Below, piece after piece: positions 63,906 to 64,000 of a stretch of 64,000 nucleotides of DNA. A program made the translations under genes and the position numbers. The DNA is from Rhodoferax sp. GTDB lineage: Bacteria > Pseudomonadota > Gammaproteobacteria > Burkholderiales > Burkholderiaceae_C. The notes beneath the pieces were generated by a model that did no database searches, was not told the origin of the DNA, and saw only the letters and a list, made by a program, of their open reading frames with translations. Each line of letters opens with the position of its first letter. Positions within the stretch are counted from its first letter, which is position 1. The stretch lies in contig JAGRPL010000012.1 in the NCBI GenBank assembly GCA_019449595.1, positions 62,001-126,000 on the forward strand, in the 5' to 3' direction.

Positions 63906-64000
63906 TCAGCGCGGGGTGCCCAGCGCCCGGGCGTCGTCGGCGTAGGCGCGCAGCGTTTCGACCAGCTTGGCGCGCTGGCGTTCGGTGGCGCTGTTGTGCA
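63906..64000 (-). CDS. Partial gene, possible DUF6279-type lipoprotein 3' end
   Basis: The minus strand from the window edge reads HNSATERQRAKLVETLRAYADDARALGTPR and stops at 63906, five bases after the TfoX-like gene start. The pattern (x-T-x-x-Q-R-A-x-L ... LRAYADDxRAL) resembles the end of DUF6279 lipoproteins, but 31 residues are too few to be sure. Confidence 0.5.
   Translation of the reverse strand, partial: HNSATERQRAKLVETLRAYADDARALGTPR

Noticed and set aside
1..64000. Search for tRNA or rRNA genes, CRISPR arrays, insertion sequences, integrases and prophage genes
   Set aside because: No cloverleaf-like sequence, regular spacer array, transposase, integrase or phage structural protein was recognised on either strand.

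Overview
The window is about 64 kb of high-GC chromosomal DNA from a betaproteobacterium of the order Burkholderiales, most likely family Comamonadaceae (Rhodoferax/Acidovorax/Polaromonas type). Three things point there. The gene order rplM-rpsI-(membrane coiled-coil protein)-bactofilin-erpA / anmK-M23-tyrS-dtd / ybeY-phoH is typical of the order. An S-adenosylhomocysteine riboswitch sits in front of ahcY. A short interspersed repeat of about 60-65 bp that I associate with this family occurs at least seven times. No tRNA, rRNA, CRISPR array, insertion sequence or prophage was seen. Genes are dense; the only gap over 300 bp is 1026-1357.

Layout. 1-1025: 3' end of a uvrA-type gene and a MazG-like pyrophosphohydrolase. 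1026-8395: a xylose operon (xylF, xylH, a single-domain xylG, a ROK-type xylR, xylB, xylA), with two matching palindromic operators in front and a terminator/attenuator between xylF and xylH; its base composition is more AT-rich than the rest. 8476-13437: trehalose genes, otsB and a membrane-anchored otsA, divergent from a GH15 glucoamylase/trehalase. 13411-17853: MFS transporter, prfC, and a PAS-HD-GYP-hemerythrin signalling protein with an FNR-like box upstream. 17967-18740: a short-chain dehydrogenase. 18848-22143: methyl-cycle operon (SAH riboswitch, ahcY, tlyA, metF). 22140-26739: YhgE/Pip membrane protein, rlmJ, and a membrane Ser/Thr kinase. 26785-33803: the ribosomal/Fe-S/cell-wall/tRNA housekeeping block. 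33858-40641: ybeY-phoH, ruvA, a small membrane protein, carbonic anhydrase, ruvB, arfB, cbpA-cbpM. 40674-46773: two minus-strand groups: an SDR, a sterol desaturase-lysoplasmalogenase fusion, and the run folM-like/folB/ttcA/lipoprotein/histidine phosphatase. 46795-49258: MidA-like methyltransferase, trxC with a perfect palindrome upstream, and a J-like membrane protein. 49439-55197: sugar uptake cluster (mannose-6-phosphate isomerase-like cupin, ROK sugar kinase, GtsA-type binding protein, two permeases, UgpC-type ATPase). 55194-57268: a TctE/TctD-type two-component system. 57299-64000: cca, a GST, slt, 5-formyl-THF cyclo-ligase, a LysR regulator and small DUF genes.

How it works together. 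The two carbohydrate ABC systems share one design: a binding protein gene, then a strong stem-loop with a T-run, then the membrane genes, which should make the binding protein more abundant than the permease. The ahcY-tlyA-metF operon is probably induced when S-adenosylhomocysteine accumulates. The most unusual features are the interspersed repeat copies that lie in frame inside four protein genes (tlyA, the YhhN domain of the desaturase fusion, the folM-like SDR, and cca), the possible ether-lipid-cleaving fusion protein, the membrane-anchored trehalose-6-phosphate synthase, and the oxygen/c-di-GMP protein with an FNR-like box.
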